Shown: positions 52,468-62,125, counted from the first letter of the stretch. The stretch: DNA of 64,000 bases from Bacteroides sp. (GCA_014802325.1 JAAVCK010000008.1:1-64000); one strand, 5' to 3'. Notes: generated by a model from the sequence alone, not told the origin. Made by a program: numbers and translations.

Positions 52468-53904
52468 ATGAAAAAAATATTTCATTTTCTCCTTACATCA
52501 ATCGTGCTCGGCTCGGTAGTGTCGTGCGCCTCCGGCTCCCGCGGCTCGGCAGGCGGCGAGGTTACAGGCGTGTCAGGCACATCCTGGGCCGAACCCACCC
52601 CCTACGGCATGGTGCTCGTTTCGCGCGGCTCCGTGAAGATGGGTCCCTCCAAAGCCGACAGCCTGTGGAATCTTCGTGCCGATGCACGCGGCGTGTCGGT
52701 CGACGCTTTCTGGATGGACGAGACCGAAATCACCAACTCGAAATACAAGCAGTTTGTACACTGGGTGCGCGACTCCATCATCCGCGAACGCCTCGCTGAT
52801 CCCGCCTACGGAGGCAACGAGGAATTTAAGATCGAGGAAGACCGCGACGGTAATCCCGTGACTCCCCACCTCAACTGGAACAAGCCCATCCCCTGGCGCA
52901 ACGCCAACGAGGATGAGCGGCGCGCCATTGAGAGCGTGTATCGCATCAACCCCATCACCGGAGTGCACGAGCTCGACCACGAGCAGCTCAATTACCGCTA
53001 CGAGGTGTATAACCACACCGAGGCCGCCCGACGCAAGAACCGCACCAACGCCGAGCGCCGCGAGTATAACACTGACCGTCCGACTCCCACCACCAACCCG
53101 ATGATCTCGAAGGATACCGCTTTTGTCAACGACGAGGGCGAGATTATCCGCCAGACCATCACCCGCTCGCTCACCGGTCCCTACGACTTCCTCAACACCT
53201 ATATAGTCAACGTGTATCCCGACACTACAGCCTGGATCAACGACTTCGACAATGCCTACAACGAGCCTTATACCCGCCTCTACTTCTCACATGGCGGATA
53301 CAATGACTATCCTGTAGTGGGTGTGAGCTGGGAGCAGGCCAATGCGTTTGCCAACTGGCGCACCGACTTCCTCCGCCGCTCGCTCGGCCGCGAGGGTGTA
53401 TACATCGAACCTTACCGCCTCCCCACCGAGGCCGAATGGGAATACGCTGCCCGCGCCGGCAACAGCGACAATATCTATCCCTGGGAGGGCGACCTGCCTC
53501 TGACCGAGGACAAGGGGTGCTTCTATGCCAACTTCAAGCCGCAGGAAGGCAACTACGTGCAGGACGGCCAGCTCATCACCTCGAAAGTGGGCACCTATTC
53601 GCCCAACGATTTCGGCCTCTACGATATGGCCGGCAACGTGAGCGAGTGGACATCGACCGCCTACACCGAAAGCGTGTCGAAGCTCACCTCCGACCTCAAC
53701 CCCGAGTATCGCTACGACGCGGCTAAGGAAGACCCCTACCGCATGAAGCGCAAGATAGTGCGTGGCGGCTCGTGGAAAGACGTAGCCCACAACATACGCT
53801 CCGACATACGCATGTGGGAATACCAGAACGAGCAGCGCTCCTATATAGGCTTCCGCTGCGTGCGCTCACAGATAGGCTTTGCCAAGGGCACAAAAGCCAA
53901 GTAA
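52468..53904 (+). CDS. gldK: Type IX secretion/gliding lipoprotein GldK (PorK)
   Basis: A 478-residue lipoprotein (lipobox GSVVSCASG, Cys about 17) with a formylglycine-generating-enzyme-like sulfatase-modifying domain. Marks are GMVLVSRGSVKMGPSKAD, FWMDETEITNSKYKQF, VVGVSWEQANAFANWR, LPTEAEWEYAARAGNSDNIYPW, and the C-terminal IVRGGSWKD...RSYIGFRCVRSQ. PorK/GldK forms the periplasmic ring with PorN. It lies in the order gldK-L-M-N, each gene separated by about 30-45 bp. Confidence 0.94.
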   Translation: MKKIFHFLLTSIVLGSVVSCASGSRGSAGGEVTGVSGTSWAEPTPYGMVLVSRGSVKMGPSKADSLWNLRADARGVSVDAFWMDETEITNSKYKQFVHWVRDSIIRERLADPAYGGNEEFKIEEDRDGNPVTPHLNWNKPIPWRNANEDERRAIESVYRINPITGVHELDHEQLNYRYEVYNHTEAARRKNRTNAERREYNTDRPTPTTNPMISKDTAFVNDEGEIIRQTITRSLTGPYDFLNTYIVNVYPDTTAWINDFDNAYNEPYTRLYFSHGGYNDYPVVGVSWEQANAFANWRTDFLRRSLGREGVYIEPYRLPTEAEWEYAARAGNSDNIYPWEGDLPLTEDKGCFYANFKPQEGNYVQDGQLITSKVGTYSPNDFGLYDMAGNVSEWTSTAYTESVSKLTSDLNPEYRYDAAKEDPYRMKRKIVRGGSWKDVAHNIRSDIRMWEYQNEQRSYIGFRCVRSQIGFAKGTKAK

Positions 53905-53944
53905 TCACTGATTTTTTATACCACTACCACACTCGATCCCCGCA

Positions 53945-54898
53945 ATGGATAAAGAAATAATCAAGTCAAAGCTCAACCGGCTCCTCTCGTGGGAGGGCGG
54001 TCAGCGTCTATTCAACTTCGCCTACAGTATCGGCGCCGCCATCGTGATTTGGGGTGCGCTGTTCAAGATACTCCACCTCCCCGGCGGTAATGCCCTGCTC
54101 TGTATAGGTATGGGCACCGAGGTTGTGATGTTCCTTATCACAGCCTTTGACCGTCCGCCCAAGGAATACCACTGGGAAGACGTGTTTCCCGAACTCGACA
54201 ATCGCCGGCCTATGCTCGACGAGGACGGAAATCCCATAGCTCCCGCACCTCTGGCCCGCGGCAATGTGCAGGGCGGAGTGGTAGTCAACGGCGGAGCCGG
54301 ACAGGTTGCCGGCGGGCAGGCAGTAGTGGTGAAGGATTCATCGCCCCTCAACCTCTCTGACGAGGACTCGAAAGCCATCTCCGACAGCATCGCGTCGATG
54401 ACCGAGGCCGCAGGTCAGCTCTCGAAAATGGCCGAACTCTCCAACGCCACCACCGCTTATCTGGAGCAGATGCAGGCCATAGCGACCCAGATGCAGAATC
54501 TGCATGCCACCACCGAGGCGCTCAACGCCGTAAGCTCCACTCTGCTGGCAAGCTACACGGCTATCACTGAGCACTCGGCCGACATTGCGGCCAACTCCAC
54601 CGGCTATATCAACCAGATGAACGACCTCAACCGCAATATCGGCGGACTCAACACCATCTATGAGATACAGCTCAAGAGCGTGGCTTCGCAGCTCGACGCC
54701 ATAGACCGCGTAAACCGCGGCATCAAAGATATACGCGACATGTATGAGAAGAGCGCTGCCCAGAGCGCGCGCTACTGCGAGGAAACTGACAAGATGGCCC
54801 GCAACATGCAGCAGCTCAATCAGGTGTACGAGAAAATGATCTCGGCCATGACCGTCAACATGTATCGCCCCGGCGCCATGCCCCCGGCTGCCGAATAA
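53945..54898 (+). CDS. gldL: Type IX secretion motor protein GldL (PorL)
   Basis: A 317-residue inner membrane protein. Two hydrophobic segments near the N terminus (LFNFAYSIGAAIVIWGALFKILHL, about residues 21-44, and NALLCIGMGTEVVMFLITAF, about 49-68) contain Glu59 in the GMGTEVVM helix. In the PorL/GldL family a glutamate at this place is thought to couple proton flow to motor movement. The cytosolic remainder is a long helical region (about 130-310). Together with GldM it forms the T9SS energising motor. Confidence 0.92.
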   Translation: MDKEIIKSKLNRLLSWEGGQRLFNFAYSIGAAIVIWGALFKILHLPGGNALLCIGMGTEVVMFLITAFDRPPKEYHWEDVFPELDNRRPMLDEDGNPIAPAPLARGNVQGGVVVNGGAGQVAGGQAVVVKDSSPLNLSDEDSKAISDSIASMTEAAGQLSKMAELSNATTAYLEQMQAIATQMQNLHATTEALNAVSSTLLASYTAITEHSADIAANSTGYINQMNDLNRNIGGLNTIYEIQLKSVASQLDAIDRVNRGIKDIRDMYEKSAAQSARYCEETDKMARNMQQLNQVYEKMISAMTVNMYRPGAMPPAAE

Positions 54899-54939
54899 CC
54901 CACACACATCTCCCTCTCTATTAAAGTAACTATCTCCAC

Positions 54940-56505
54940 ATGGCAGAATCAATAGTAAGGCTCTCACCCAGGCAGAAGATGATAAACCTCATGTATATCG
55001 TCCTCACCGCCATGCTCGCCCTCAACGTGTCGAGCGACGTGCTCGACGGCTTCGTGCAGGTCGAGGACGGACTGGCGCGCTCAAATGCCAGTGTGGGTCG
55101 CCGCAACGACGCCATCTACTCGCAGCTCTCGGCTTTCACCGACCAGAATCCGGAGAAAGGCCGTCCGTGGCTCGACCGCGCCGATCATCTGCGCTCGCGT
55201 GCCGCATCGCTGTTTTCGATGGTCGACTCGCTAAAATATGAGATCGTGCGTGAGGCCGACGGTCCCGACGGCGATCCCGCCGACATACAGCGCCGCGACG
55301 ACCTGGAAAGCGCCGCCGTGGTAATGCTCGCTCCCGGAGCCGACGGTGGCCGGATGCTTCGCGAGGCTATCGACGACTACCGTGCGTTTGTGATCTCGCT
55401 CGTAGCCGACTCCACCAAGCGCGCGTCTATCGAAGAGGCTCTTTCCACCGCTCCTTTCCGCCGTCCCGGCACGGTGGTGGCGCAGGAATGGGAAGAAGCC
55501 AAGTTTGAGAACCAGCCCGTAGTGGCGGCTGTGACGCTGCTCACCAAGTTGCAGAATGACATACGCTTCGCCGAGGGCGAGGCGCTGTCAAACCTCCTCT
55601 CGGCTGTCGATGCCGGCGATGTACGTGTCAACGAGCTCAACGCATTCGTGATACCTCAGTCGCGCATGGTGATGAAAGGCAGCAAATATTCGGCCAACAT
55701 AGTGCTCGCGGCAGTCGACACCACTGCGCGCCCCGAGATATTCATCAACGGCAACAAGCTCAACAATGAGCACGGACTCTATGAGCTGGGCACTTCGTCG
55801 ACCGGTACGTTTGACTACTCGGGTTATCTTGAAGTGACCCACGGCGACGGATCGTCGACCCGCCATCCGTTTCAGTCGAGCTACGTGGTGATGGAACCCA
55901 CCGCCACCGTGTCGGCCACCATGATGAATGTGCTCTACGCCGGTATCGACAACCCAATGTCGATCTCCGTGCCCGGTGTCCCTATGGCCAGTGTCAACGC
56001 CACCATGACCAACGGCACGCTGACGCGCAAGGGCGATCAGTGGATAGCACGCCCCAACAAAGTGGGCGACAACGCGGTAATCACCGTGACAGCTTCGATC
56101 GATGGCTCCAATATACCGGTGAGCACCTCCACATTCCGCGTGCGCAAGCTGCCTGATCCCGTGGCGTTCATCACCTTTACCGGCGCCAACGGTCAGCCCG
56201 AACGCTACAAGGGCGGTCGACCCCTGTCGAAGACCACACTTCTGGCAGCCCCGGGTATCGACGCCGCCATCGACGACGATATGCTCAATATCGACTTCAA
56301 GGTGCTCGGATTCGAGACCGTGACATTCGACCAGATGGGCAATGCGATACCCGAAGTATCGGCCGGCGCACAGTTCTCACAGCGACAGAAAGACGCTTTC
56401 AAACGCCTCTCGCGAGGAAAGCGATTCTACATCTCGCGCATACGTGCCATAGGACCTGACGGCGTGGAGCGTCTGCTCAACCCCGTGGAAGTAATAGTAA
56501 ACTAA
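54940..56505 (+). CDS. gldM: Type IX secretion motor protein GldM (PorM)
   Basis: A 521-residue protein with one N-terminal TM (RQKMINLMYIVLTAMLALNV, about residues 12-31) and a helical first periplasmic domain (about 35-215). Three beta-rich domains reach to residue 521 (for example SRMVMKGSKYSANIVLAAVD and the C-terminal VEVIVN). It spans the periplasm from the GldL motor to the GldK/N ring. Its length matches PorM and GldM of known systems. Confidence 0.93.
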   Translation: MAESIVRLSPRQKMINLMYIVLTAMLALNVSSDVLDGFVQVEDGLARSNASVGRRNDAIYSQLSAFTDQNPEKGRPWLDRADHLRSRAASLFSMVDSLKYEIVREADGPDGDPADIQRRDDLESAAVVMLAPGADGGRMLREAIDDYRAFVISLVADSTKRASIEEALSTAPFRRPGTVVAQEWEEAKFENQPVVAAVTLLTKLQNDIRFAEGEALSNLLSAVDAGDVRVNELNAFVIPQSRMVMKGSKYSANIVLAAVDTTARPEIFINGNKLNNEHGLYELGTSSTGTFDYSGYLEVTHGDGSSTRHPFQSSYVVMEPTATVSATMMNVLYAGIDNPMSISVPGVPMASVNATMTNGTLTRKGDQWIARPNKVGDNAVITVTASIDGSNIPVSTSTFRVRKLPDPVAFITFTGANGQPERYKGGRPLSKTTLLAAPGIDAAIDDDMLNIDFKVLGFETVTFDQMGNAIPEVSAGAQFSQRQKDAFKRLSRGKRFYISRIRAIGPDGVERLLNPVEVIVN

Positions 56506-56535
56506 GCAATATCACTCATCCCCATCCATAAAGAA

Positions 56536-57690
56536 ATGAAACTTATCATCCGATACACTCTCATAGTAGCTGCCCTGCTGGCTATGGCGGCTCCCGCCGC
56601 TTCGGCACAGGACGCAAGCTCCTCGTCGGTAGTGAAACGCAACTCTCCGCGCGACCGCGACGCCGCCGCCGACAAGACGGGCGTGACTCAGCGCATGCAG
56701 GCTTTCTATGAAGAAGAGCCCGTAAGCGACTCCGAGCTCCAGTGGATGCGCGTGATGTATCGCCAGCTCGACCTTACAAAGGATGCCAACGGGGCTCTCT
56801 ACTTCCCCGACGAGCATATCGAGGGGCAGGACAATCTGTTTCGCATAATACTCACCCTCGTGGCTGCCGGCCAGCTCGACGGCTATGAGTATCTCGACGG
56901 CCGCGAGATGTTTACCGAGCCGTTTAAAGTCAACGTGGCCGACATGTTTGACCGCTTTCACATCCTCTACACCCAGGCTAAGGGCTCCACGGAGAAGCGT
57001 CCGAAATACGAGATAGATCCTTCCGACGTGCCTTCGACCGAGGTGCTGTCATATTACATCATCGAGAAGTGGGAATTTGACAAGCGCTCCAACCGCATGC
57101 GCACCCGCATCGAGGCTATCTGTCCGGTGCTCCACCGTTCGGGCGATTTCGGCGGCGAGGCTGTGAAATATCCCATGTTTTGGGTGAAATACGATGATCT
57201 CCGCCCGTATCTCTCCACTCAGAATATCTTTGTGGACGACGACAACAATCTTACCACCTGCACCTACGACGACTTTTTCCAGCTCGGACTCTACGACGGC
57301 GAAATCTACAAGACGCGCAATCTTAAGAACAAGTCGCTCATGCAGATGCACCAGACTCCCGAGGAGCTGAAGCACGCTCAGGACAGCATACAGAACCGCC
57401 TCGACACTTTTGAGGAAAAACTCTGGGTGCCCTCGCTCGCCGAACTCCGTGCGCGCCGCGAAGCCCGCGAGGAAGCCGAGGCTCTCGCCGCTGCCGCAGC
57501 CGACTCCACGTCGGTCGACACTCCAGCTCCCCGCTCCACCCGCTCGTCGCGCGCCGTGAAGTCGAAGCGAGGCTCGAAAGACTCGTCGGCGTCGAAGCCC
57601 GTCAAGGCGTCGAAGCCTAAGACCAAGACGTCAAAACCCAAGTCAACATCCTCGTCGGCTGCGCGAAGCGTGCGCAACCGCAAGCGCTGA
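56536..57690 (+). CDS. gldN: Type IX secretion ring protein GldN (PorN) with a basic C-terminal tail
   Basis: A 384-residue exported protein (signal about residues 1-24). The GldN domain (about 35-290) includes WMRVMYRQLDLTKDANGALY, YEIDPSDVPSTEVLSYYIIE, RIEAICPVLHRSGDF, and YPMFWVKYDDLRPYL. After about residue 320 comes an unusual low-complexity tail rich in Ser, Lys, Ala and Arg (RSSRAVKSKRGSKDSSASK and more), running to the stop. I do not know such a tail in PorN of Porphyromonas. It is the last T9SS gene and ends 6 bp before the symporter gene. Confidence 0.92.
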   Translation: MKLIIRYTLIVAALLAMAAPAASAQDASSSSVVKRNSPRDRDAAADKTGVTQRMQAFYEEEPVSDSELQWMRVMYRQLDLTKDANGALYFPDEHIEGQDNLFRIILTLVAAGQLDGYEYLDGREMFTEPFKVNVADMFDRFHILYTQAKGSTEKRPKYEIDPSDVPSTEVLSYYIIEKWEFDKRSNRMRTRIEAICPVLHRSGDFGGEAVKYPMFWVKYDDLRPYLSTQNIFVDDDNNLTTCTYDDFFQLGLYDGEIYKTRNLKNKSLMQMHQTPEELKHAQDSIQNRLDTFEEKLWVPSLAELRARREAREEAEALAAAAADSTSVDTPAPRSTRSSRAVKSKRGSKDSSASKPVKASKPKTKTSKPKSTSSSAARSVRNRKR

Positions 57691-57696
57691 TCAGTC

Positions 57697-59097
57697 ATGG
57701 CCGGTAGCATCACCGCCATAGCCGATACGATATGTGGCTATCCGCTCTTCTTCTTACTGATAGGGGGCGGATTGTTCCTTTTCTTCTACACCGGCATGGT
57801 GCCCCTGCGCTATTTCCGACACGCGCTGGCCGAACTGCGCCGCAAGCAGCAGGCCGGGAGCAGCAATGAGATTTCATCGGTGCAGGCGCTGGCCTCAGTA
57901 GTTGCAGCCACGGTGGGCATGGGCAACATTGCCGGAGTGGCTATCGCAATAGTCATGGGCGGTCCGGGCGCGATATTCTGGATGTGGGTGAGCGCCATAG
58001 TGGGTATGTCGACCAAATACTACGAAGGCGTGCTCACCACGCGCTACCGCTCCACCGCTACTGACGGCCGCCCCGTAGGAGGCACCATGCACATCATTGA
58101 CAACGCTCTCGGCCCGCGCTGGCACTGGATGGCAGTGACATTTGCGGTGGCCGGCCTGTTTGGCACACTCTGTATCATGAATGCCAATCAGCTTACAGAG
58201 GCCCTCACGGCCACATTCACCACCCCCGAAGGCCTTGCATCGTCGCGCGCCATCATCTCGGTGGCCGCTCTGTCAGGGCTCAGCCATGTGGCTGTGTTCA
58301 GACTCATGTGCGGCATAGCGATAGCGGCTGTGGTAGCCGCCGTGGTGCTCGGCGGAATACGCCGCATAGCCTCAGTGGCCACTTGGCTCGTACCCACTAT
58401 GGTGACCATATATTTCCTGATGGTGCTCTACATCATCTTCACCCATCTTGAGCAAGTGCCCGCCGCGATAGGCTCGATATTCACCGAGGCATTCAATTTC
58501 CGGGCCGGTATAGGCGCGTTGGCCGGCATAGCCGTCATAGGCGCGCGCCGCGCCGCTCTGGTCAACGACGCCGGCGTAGGCACAGCTACCATCATGCACG
58601 GTTCGTCGGCCGGAAAAGAGCCGGTGCGCGAAGGACTCATCGCCATGCTCGGACCGAGCATCGACTCCGGACTGGTATGCACGCTCACAGCCATCGCCCT
58701 GCTGCTCTGCGGCGACTTCACGGGCGAAGGCGTAAAAGGACTCGAAATCGCCTCACGTGCCTTCGGTCAGGCCATACCGATGGGGCAGTATCTGCTTATG
58801 GCGGTAGTGTTGTGCTTCGCGATGTCGTCGATGTTCAGCTATTCATTCTACGGCACCCGATGCGCGGCCTATCTCGTGGGAGAGCGACGGGCGCGCCACT
58901 ACACCATAGTGTTTATCCTCACCCTCGTGGTCTTTGCCGTGATGCCTCTCGGCATAGCCGTGAGCCTCTGCGACCTGTTCTACGCCCTGATGGCCTTTCC
59001 CACCATGATCACCCTCATCCTCCTCCGCCGCCACGTACGGGCTGCCACCCGCACCCACTTCAGCAACGTAGACCGACAGACAGCCGACGAGGCCTGA
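57697..59097 (+). CDS. AGCS-family sodium:amino acid symporter
   Basis: A 466-residue membrane protein with about 10-11 TMs. Family marks are VPLRYFRHALAEL near the first helix, SSVQALASVVAATVGMGNIAGVAIAIVMGGPGA-type helix 2-3 (about residues 60-92), WVSAIVGMSTKYYEGVL, and SMFSYSFYGTRCAAYLVG. Transporters of this family take up alanine or glycine with sodium. It begins 6 bp after gldN, so it may share that transcript even though it has no obvious role in secretion. Confidence 0.9.
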   Translation: MAGSITAIADTICGYPLFFLLIGGGLFLFFYTGMVPLRYFRHALAELRRKQQAGSSNEISSVQALASVVAATVGMGNIAGVAIAIVMGGPGAIFWMWVSAIVGMSTKYYEGVLTTRYRSTATDGRPVGGTMHIIDNALGPRWHWMAVTFAVAGLFGTLCIMNANQLTEALTATFTTPEGLASSRAIISVAALSGLSHVAVFRLMCGIAIAAVVAAVVLGGIRRIASVATWLVPTMVTIYFLMVLYIIFTHLEQVPAAIGSIFTEAFNFRAGIGALAGIAVIGARRAALVNDAGVGTATIMHGSSAGKEPVREGLIAMLGPSIDSGLVCTLTAIALLLCGDFTGEGVKGLEIASRAFGQAIPMGQYLLMAVVLCFAMSSMFSYSFYGTRCAAYLVGERRARHYTIVFILTLVVFAVMPLGIAVSLCDLFYALMAFPTMITLILLRRHVRAATRTHFSNVDRQTADEA

Positions 59098-59195
59098 CGC
59101 TGACTGAAAACGGATTTTTCGGCTCGCAGACGCGGTATTTCAAAAAAATATCGTAAATTTAAGCCTTGAAAATTACTTAAATCTACCATATAATT

Positions 59196-60278
59196 ATGTC
59201 AACATCCCATCGCTATTGTGTGATAATGTGCGGCGGAGTAGGCAGCCGCTTCTGGCCCTACAGCCGTGAAGACCGCCCCAAGCAGTTTATTGACTTTTTC
59301 GGCACAGGCCGGTCACTGCTTCAGATGTCTTATGACCGCATACTGCCTATAGTGCCTAAGGAAAATATCATCATTGTAACTAATGCCCGCTACGCTCCCC
59401 TGGTGGCTGAGCAGCTTCCCGAGATATGCCCGCAGAATATTCTCCTCGAACCTGCCCGACGCAACACCGCTCCCTGCATAGCCTGGGCCGCACGCCATAT
59501 CGCCGCCATCGACCCGCAGGCGTCGATGATAGTGACTCCGAGCGATCATCTCATCACCCGCGAGAGCATTTTCGAGCAGTGCGTGCTGACGGGATTTGAA
59601 TTTGTCGAGGCTACCGACTCCCTGCTCACGTTCGGCATTCAGCCCGTCCGCCCGGAGACCGGCTACGGATACATACAGATAGGCGAACCCGTCACCGAAA
59701 CCATATCGCGCGTAAAGACCTTTACCGAAAAGCCCGATCTCGAACTGGCCAAGGTGTTTCTCGAATCAGGCGAATTCGTGTGGAACTCGGGCATATTCCT
59801 CTGGAGTGCCGGCGCCATACTTTCGGCCCTGGAGCAGCACGCCCCCGACCTTCACGCATCGTTTGAGCAGGGCGCAGCCACATTCGGCACTGACGCCGAA
59901 ATGGCCTGGATAGAACAGAATTTCCCATCGTGCCCGGCCATATCCATCGACTATGCCGTGATGGAAAAAGCATCTAACGTCTACGTGCAGCGCGTGTCGT
60001 TCGGCTGGAACGACCTCGGTACATGGAGCGCGCTCTACGACAATTCGCCCAAAAATTCAGCCGCAAACGTGACTCAAAACTGCCGCGTGCTCGCCTACGA
60101 ATCGAAAGGCAACATATTTGCCGTGAGCGGCGACAAACTCGTGGCCGTCAAAGGCCTCGACGACTACATCATCGCCGACTCGGGCGACGTGCTTCTCATC
60201 TGCCCCAAGAGCGATGAGCAGCGCATCAAGCTGATAGTCAACGATGCCAAGATTGCCTACGGCGACAAATACCTCTGA
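59196..60278 (+). CDS. Mannose-1-phosphate guanylyltransferase
   Basis: A 360-residue enzyme making GDP-mannose from mannose-1-phosphate and GTP. It has the pyrophosphorylase signature MCGGVGSRFWPYSREDRPKQF (about residues 10-30), LLEPARRNTAPCIAWAARHI (about 87-106), VTPSDHLI, FTEKPDLELAKVFLESGEFVWNSGIF-type active-site strands (about 177-202), and SIDYAVMEKASNVYV. No isomerase domain is fused. The product feeds GDP-mannose or GDP-fucose pathways for glycans. It ends before a strong hairpin at 60301-60329. Confidence 0.92.
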   Translation: MSTSHRYCVIMCGGVGSRFWPYSREDRPKQFIDFFGTGRSLLQMSYDRILPIVPKENIIIVTNARYAPLVAEQLPEICPQNILLEPARRNTAPCIAWAARHIAAIDPQASMIVTPSDHLITRESIFEQCVLTGFEFVEATDSLLTFGIQPVRPETGYGYIQIGEPVTETISRVKTFTEKPDLELAKVFLESGEFVWNSGIFLWSAGAILSALEQHAPDLHASFEQGAATFGTDAEMAWIEQNFPSCPAISIDYAVMEKASNVYVQRVSFGWNDLGTWSALYDNSPKNSAANVTQNCRVLAYESKGNIFAVSGDKLVAVKGLDDYIIADSGDVLLICPKSDEQRIKLIVNDAKIAYGDKYL

Positions 60279-60300
60279 CAACTAATCACTTTCAACCCCC

Positions 60301-60329
60301 GCGGCGGGAGCGCTCTCCGCTCCCGCCGC
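60301..60329 (+). terminator. GC-rich hairpin after the guanylyltransferase gene
   Basis: A perfect 12-bp stem, GCGGCGGGAGCG (60301-60312) with CGCTCCCGCCGC (60318-60329), loop CTCTC, then ATAAATT. It sits 19 bp before the GH28 gene and would separate the two units. Confidence 0.7.
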
Positions 60330-60347
60330 TATAAATTACTACCATTC

Positions 60348-61679
60348 ATGACACTCCGCCACTCATTCGCAATGCTGGCTTTTGCGGCAGCATCGGCTCT
60401 AAGCGCTCAGTATACCACCTTTCCCGACGGCTCGGCTGTAGATCCCTGGTTTAACGACACCTCCGCACCCTCACTCGAATCGCTCGGCAAGCAATACGTC
60501 ATCACCGACCACGGCGTGACCGCCTCCGACTCTACCATCTTGCAGACCGCAGCCATACAGAGCGTGATAGACCTCGCCGCTACCAATGGCGGCGGCGTCA
60601 TAGTAGTTCCCGAAGGCACATTCCTCACAGGCTCGCTCTTCTTCCGCCCCGGAACTCATCTCCACCTTCAGCCCGGCAGTAAAATCAAAGGCTCGGACGC
60701 CATAACCCACTACGAAATTGTCAAGACCCGCCTCGAAGGCCAGACGCTCGACTACTTCGCAGCCCTTATCAATGCCGACGGCGTGGACGGATTCACCATC
60801 ACGGGCGAAGGTACCATCGACGGCAACGGCCACAGATTTTACGACGAATTCTGGCTCCGCCGACGTGTCAACCGCAAGTGTACCAACCTCGAAGCCCTGC
60901 GCCCGCGAATGCTCTACGTGTCCAACTCGTCGGGTGTCACCGTGCAAGGTATCCACATGGTCAACTCAGGCTTCTGGACCAACCACCTCTACCGCTGCGA
61001 CCACGTGAAATACCTCGGTGTGACCATACTCGCTCCCACCGACGGCTACCCCAAAGGCCCAAGCACCGATGCCATTGACCTGGACGCCTGCTCCGACATC
61101 CTTGTGAGCCGCTGCTACATGAATGTCAACGACGACGGCGTATGCCTCAAAGGCGGTAAAGGCACATATGTCGACACCATTCCCGCCAACGGCCCGGTAG
61201 AGCGTGTGATAGTTGACCGCTGCCACTTCGGCAAGACCAACGCCGGCATCACATTCGGAAGCGAGGCGTGGAACTGCTCCAACGTCATAATGCGTGACTG
61301 CACTTTCGACGGCACATACCACGTGCTCCTCTTCAAGATGCGCCCCGACACTCCGCAGCAATATCGCAACGTGCTCGTCGACGGCGCCACCGGCACCGTG
61401 CGCAACGCCGTGGAAGTTCAGACCTGGACTCAATTCTTCGACAAAGTCGACCGTGACCCGATGCCCCCGTCGGGTGTGATCAACGTCACCTTCCGCAACG
61501 GCCGCCTCCACTGCACCCGCAATTTCTATAAAGACAAAGCCGGCGACTTCTACACCCTGCGCGACTTCACCTTCACCGACATCATCGCCACCACCCCCGA
61601 CACCACATTCGACACATCCCACATCACCGACTGCACCATCACCAACTGCTCAGTCACCTACCTCGAAAACCCGGAGTAA
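60348..61679 (+). CDS. Glycoside hydrolase family 28 (polygalacturonase-like)
   Basis: A 443-residue exported enzyme with a signal peptide (about residues 1-20). It adopts the right-handed parallel beta helix of GH28. Catalytic aspartates are in STDAIDLDAC (about 239-248) and VNDDGVCLKGG (about 262-272), with the TFGSEAW strand following (in place of the classical G-H-G). The N-terminal GGGVIVVPEGTFLTGSLFF stretch is a family mark. It probably hydrolyses galacturonic linkages in pectin or rhamnogalacturonan. No SusCD pair or other pectinase lies nearby, so it is an isolated enzyme here. Confidence 0.9.
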   Translation: MTLRHSFAMLAFAAASALSAQYTTFPDGSAVDPWFNDTSAPSLESLGKQYVITDHGVTASDSTILQTAAIQSVIDLAATNGGGVIVVPEGTFLTGSLFFRPGTHLHLQPGSKIKGSDAITHYEIVKTRLEGQTLDYFAALINADGVDGFTITGEGTIDGNGHRFYDEFWLRRRVNRKCTNLEALRPRMLYVSNSSGVTVQGIHMVNSGFWTNHLYRCDHVKYLGVTILAPTDGYPKGPSTDAIDLDACSDILVSRCYMNVNDDGVCLKGGKGTYVDTIPANGPVERVIVDRCHFGKTNAGITFGSEAWNCSNVIMRDCTFDGTYHVLLFKMRPDTPQQYRNVLVDGATGTVRNAVEVQTWTQFFDKVDRDPMPPSGVINVTFRNGRLHCTRNFYKDKAGDFYTLRDFTFTDIIATTPDTTFDTSHITDCTITNCSVTYLENPE

Positions 61680-61787
61680 CAATTAGCGGTTATGAGATTG
61701 ATTTTGTGGACGTTCAATCAAATAACAAAATCCATCATACTCACTATCCGCAATGAGTTCTTTAAATTGGTTCAGTCGTGGGACGAA

Positions 61788-61979
61788 GCTTTGTCGAAAT
61801 AGACTTTTTCAAAGGAGCTATAAGCGTCCGTCGGACGCTGACTTACTCGTAACCCGGGTCGCCGAAGCTCAGCGCAGGCGCCCCGGGGTTAAATGCAGAA
61901 ACCAAAAAAGGCGTCCGATAGGCCGCCGAATAAAACTCAATAAGTTATATAATCGGCGGCCTGACGGACGCCAAAGTTA
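61788..61979. mobile_element. Second, truncated copy of the hairpin-rich repeat
   Basis: Inverted relative to 20133-20421. It starts with an altered terminal repeat (GCTTTGTCGAAATA, 61788-61801) and matches the minus strand of 20231-20421 almost throughout, including GTAACCCGGGTCGCCG and the long stem GGCGTCCGATAGGCCGCCGA / TCGGCGGCCTGACGGACGCC. Similarity stops after GCCAAAGTT at about 61979, so the other end is missing. The gap 61680-62149 holds this repeat and a promoter box and no gene I can support. Confidence 0.7.
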
Positions 61980-62125
61980 ACAAACCGATAACCCATATTT
62001 TTCCATCAGCATCCACCATAAATATCTACTGACCCAAGAATAAGTGGCTATAGATGGTGTGATTGTGAGTAATGGAATAGTATATTTTTTAATCCCACAC
62101 ATTTTGCCGCCTAAGCACTAATACG

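Noticed and set aside
61753-61980. Open frame across the second repeat copy, sharing a basic peptide with 20125-20316 on the other strand
   Set aside because: The shared peptide is only the translation of the inverted DNA repeat. The frame has no domain, and the sequence is explained by the hairpins.
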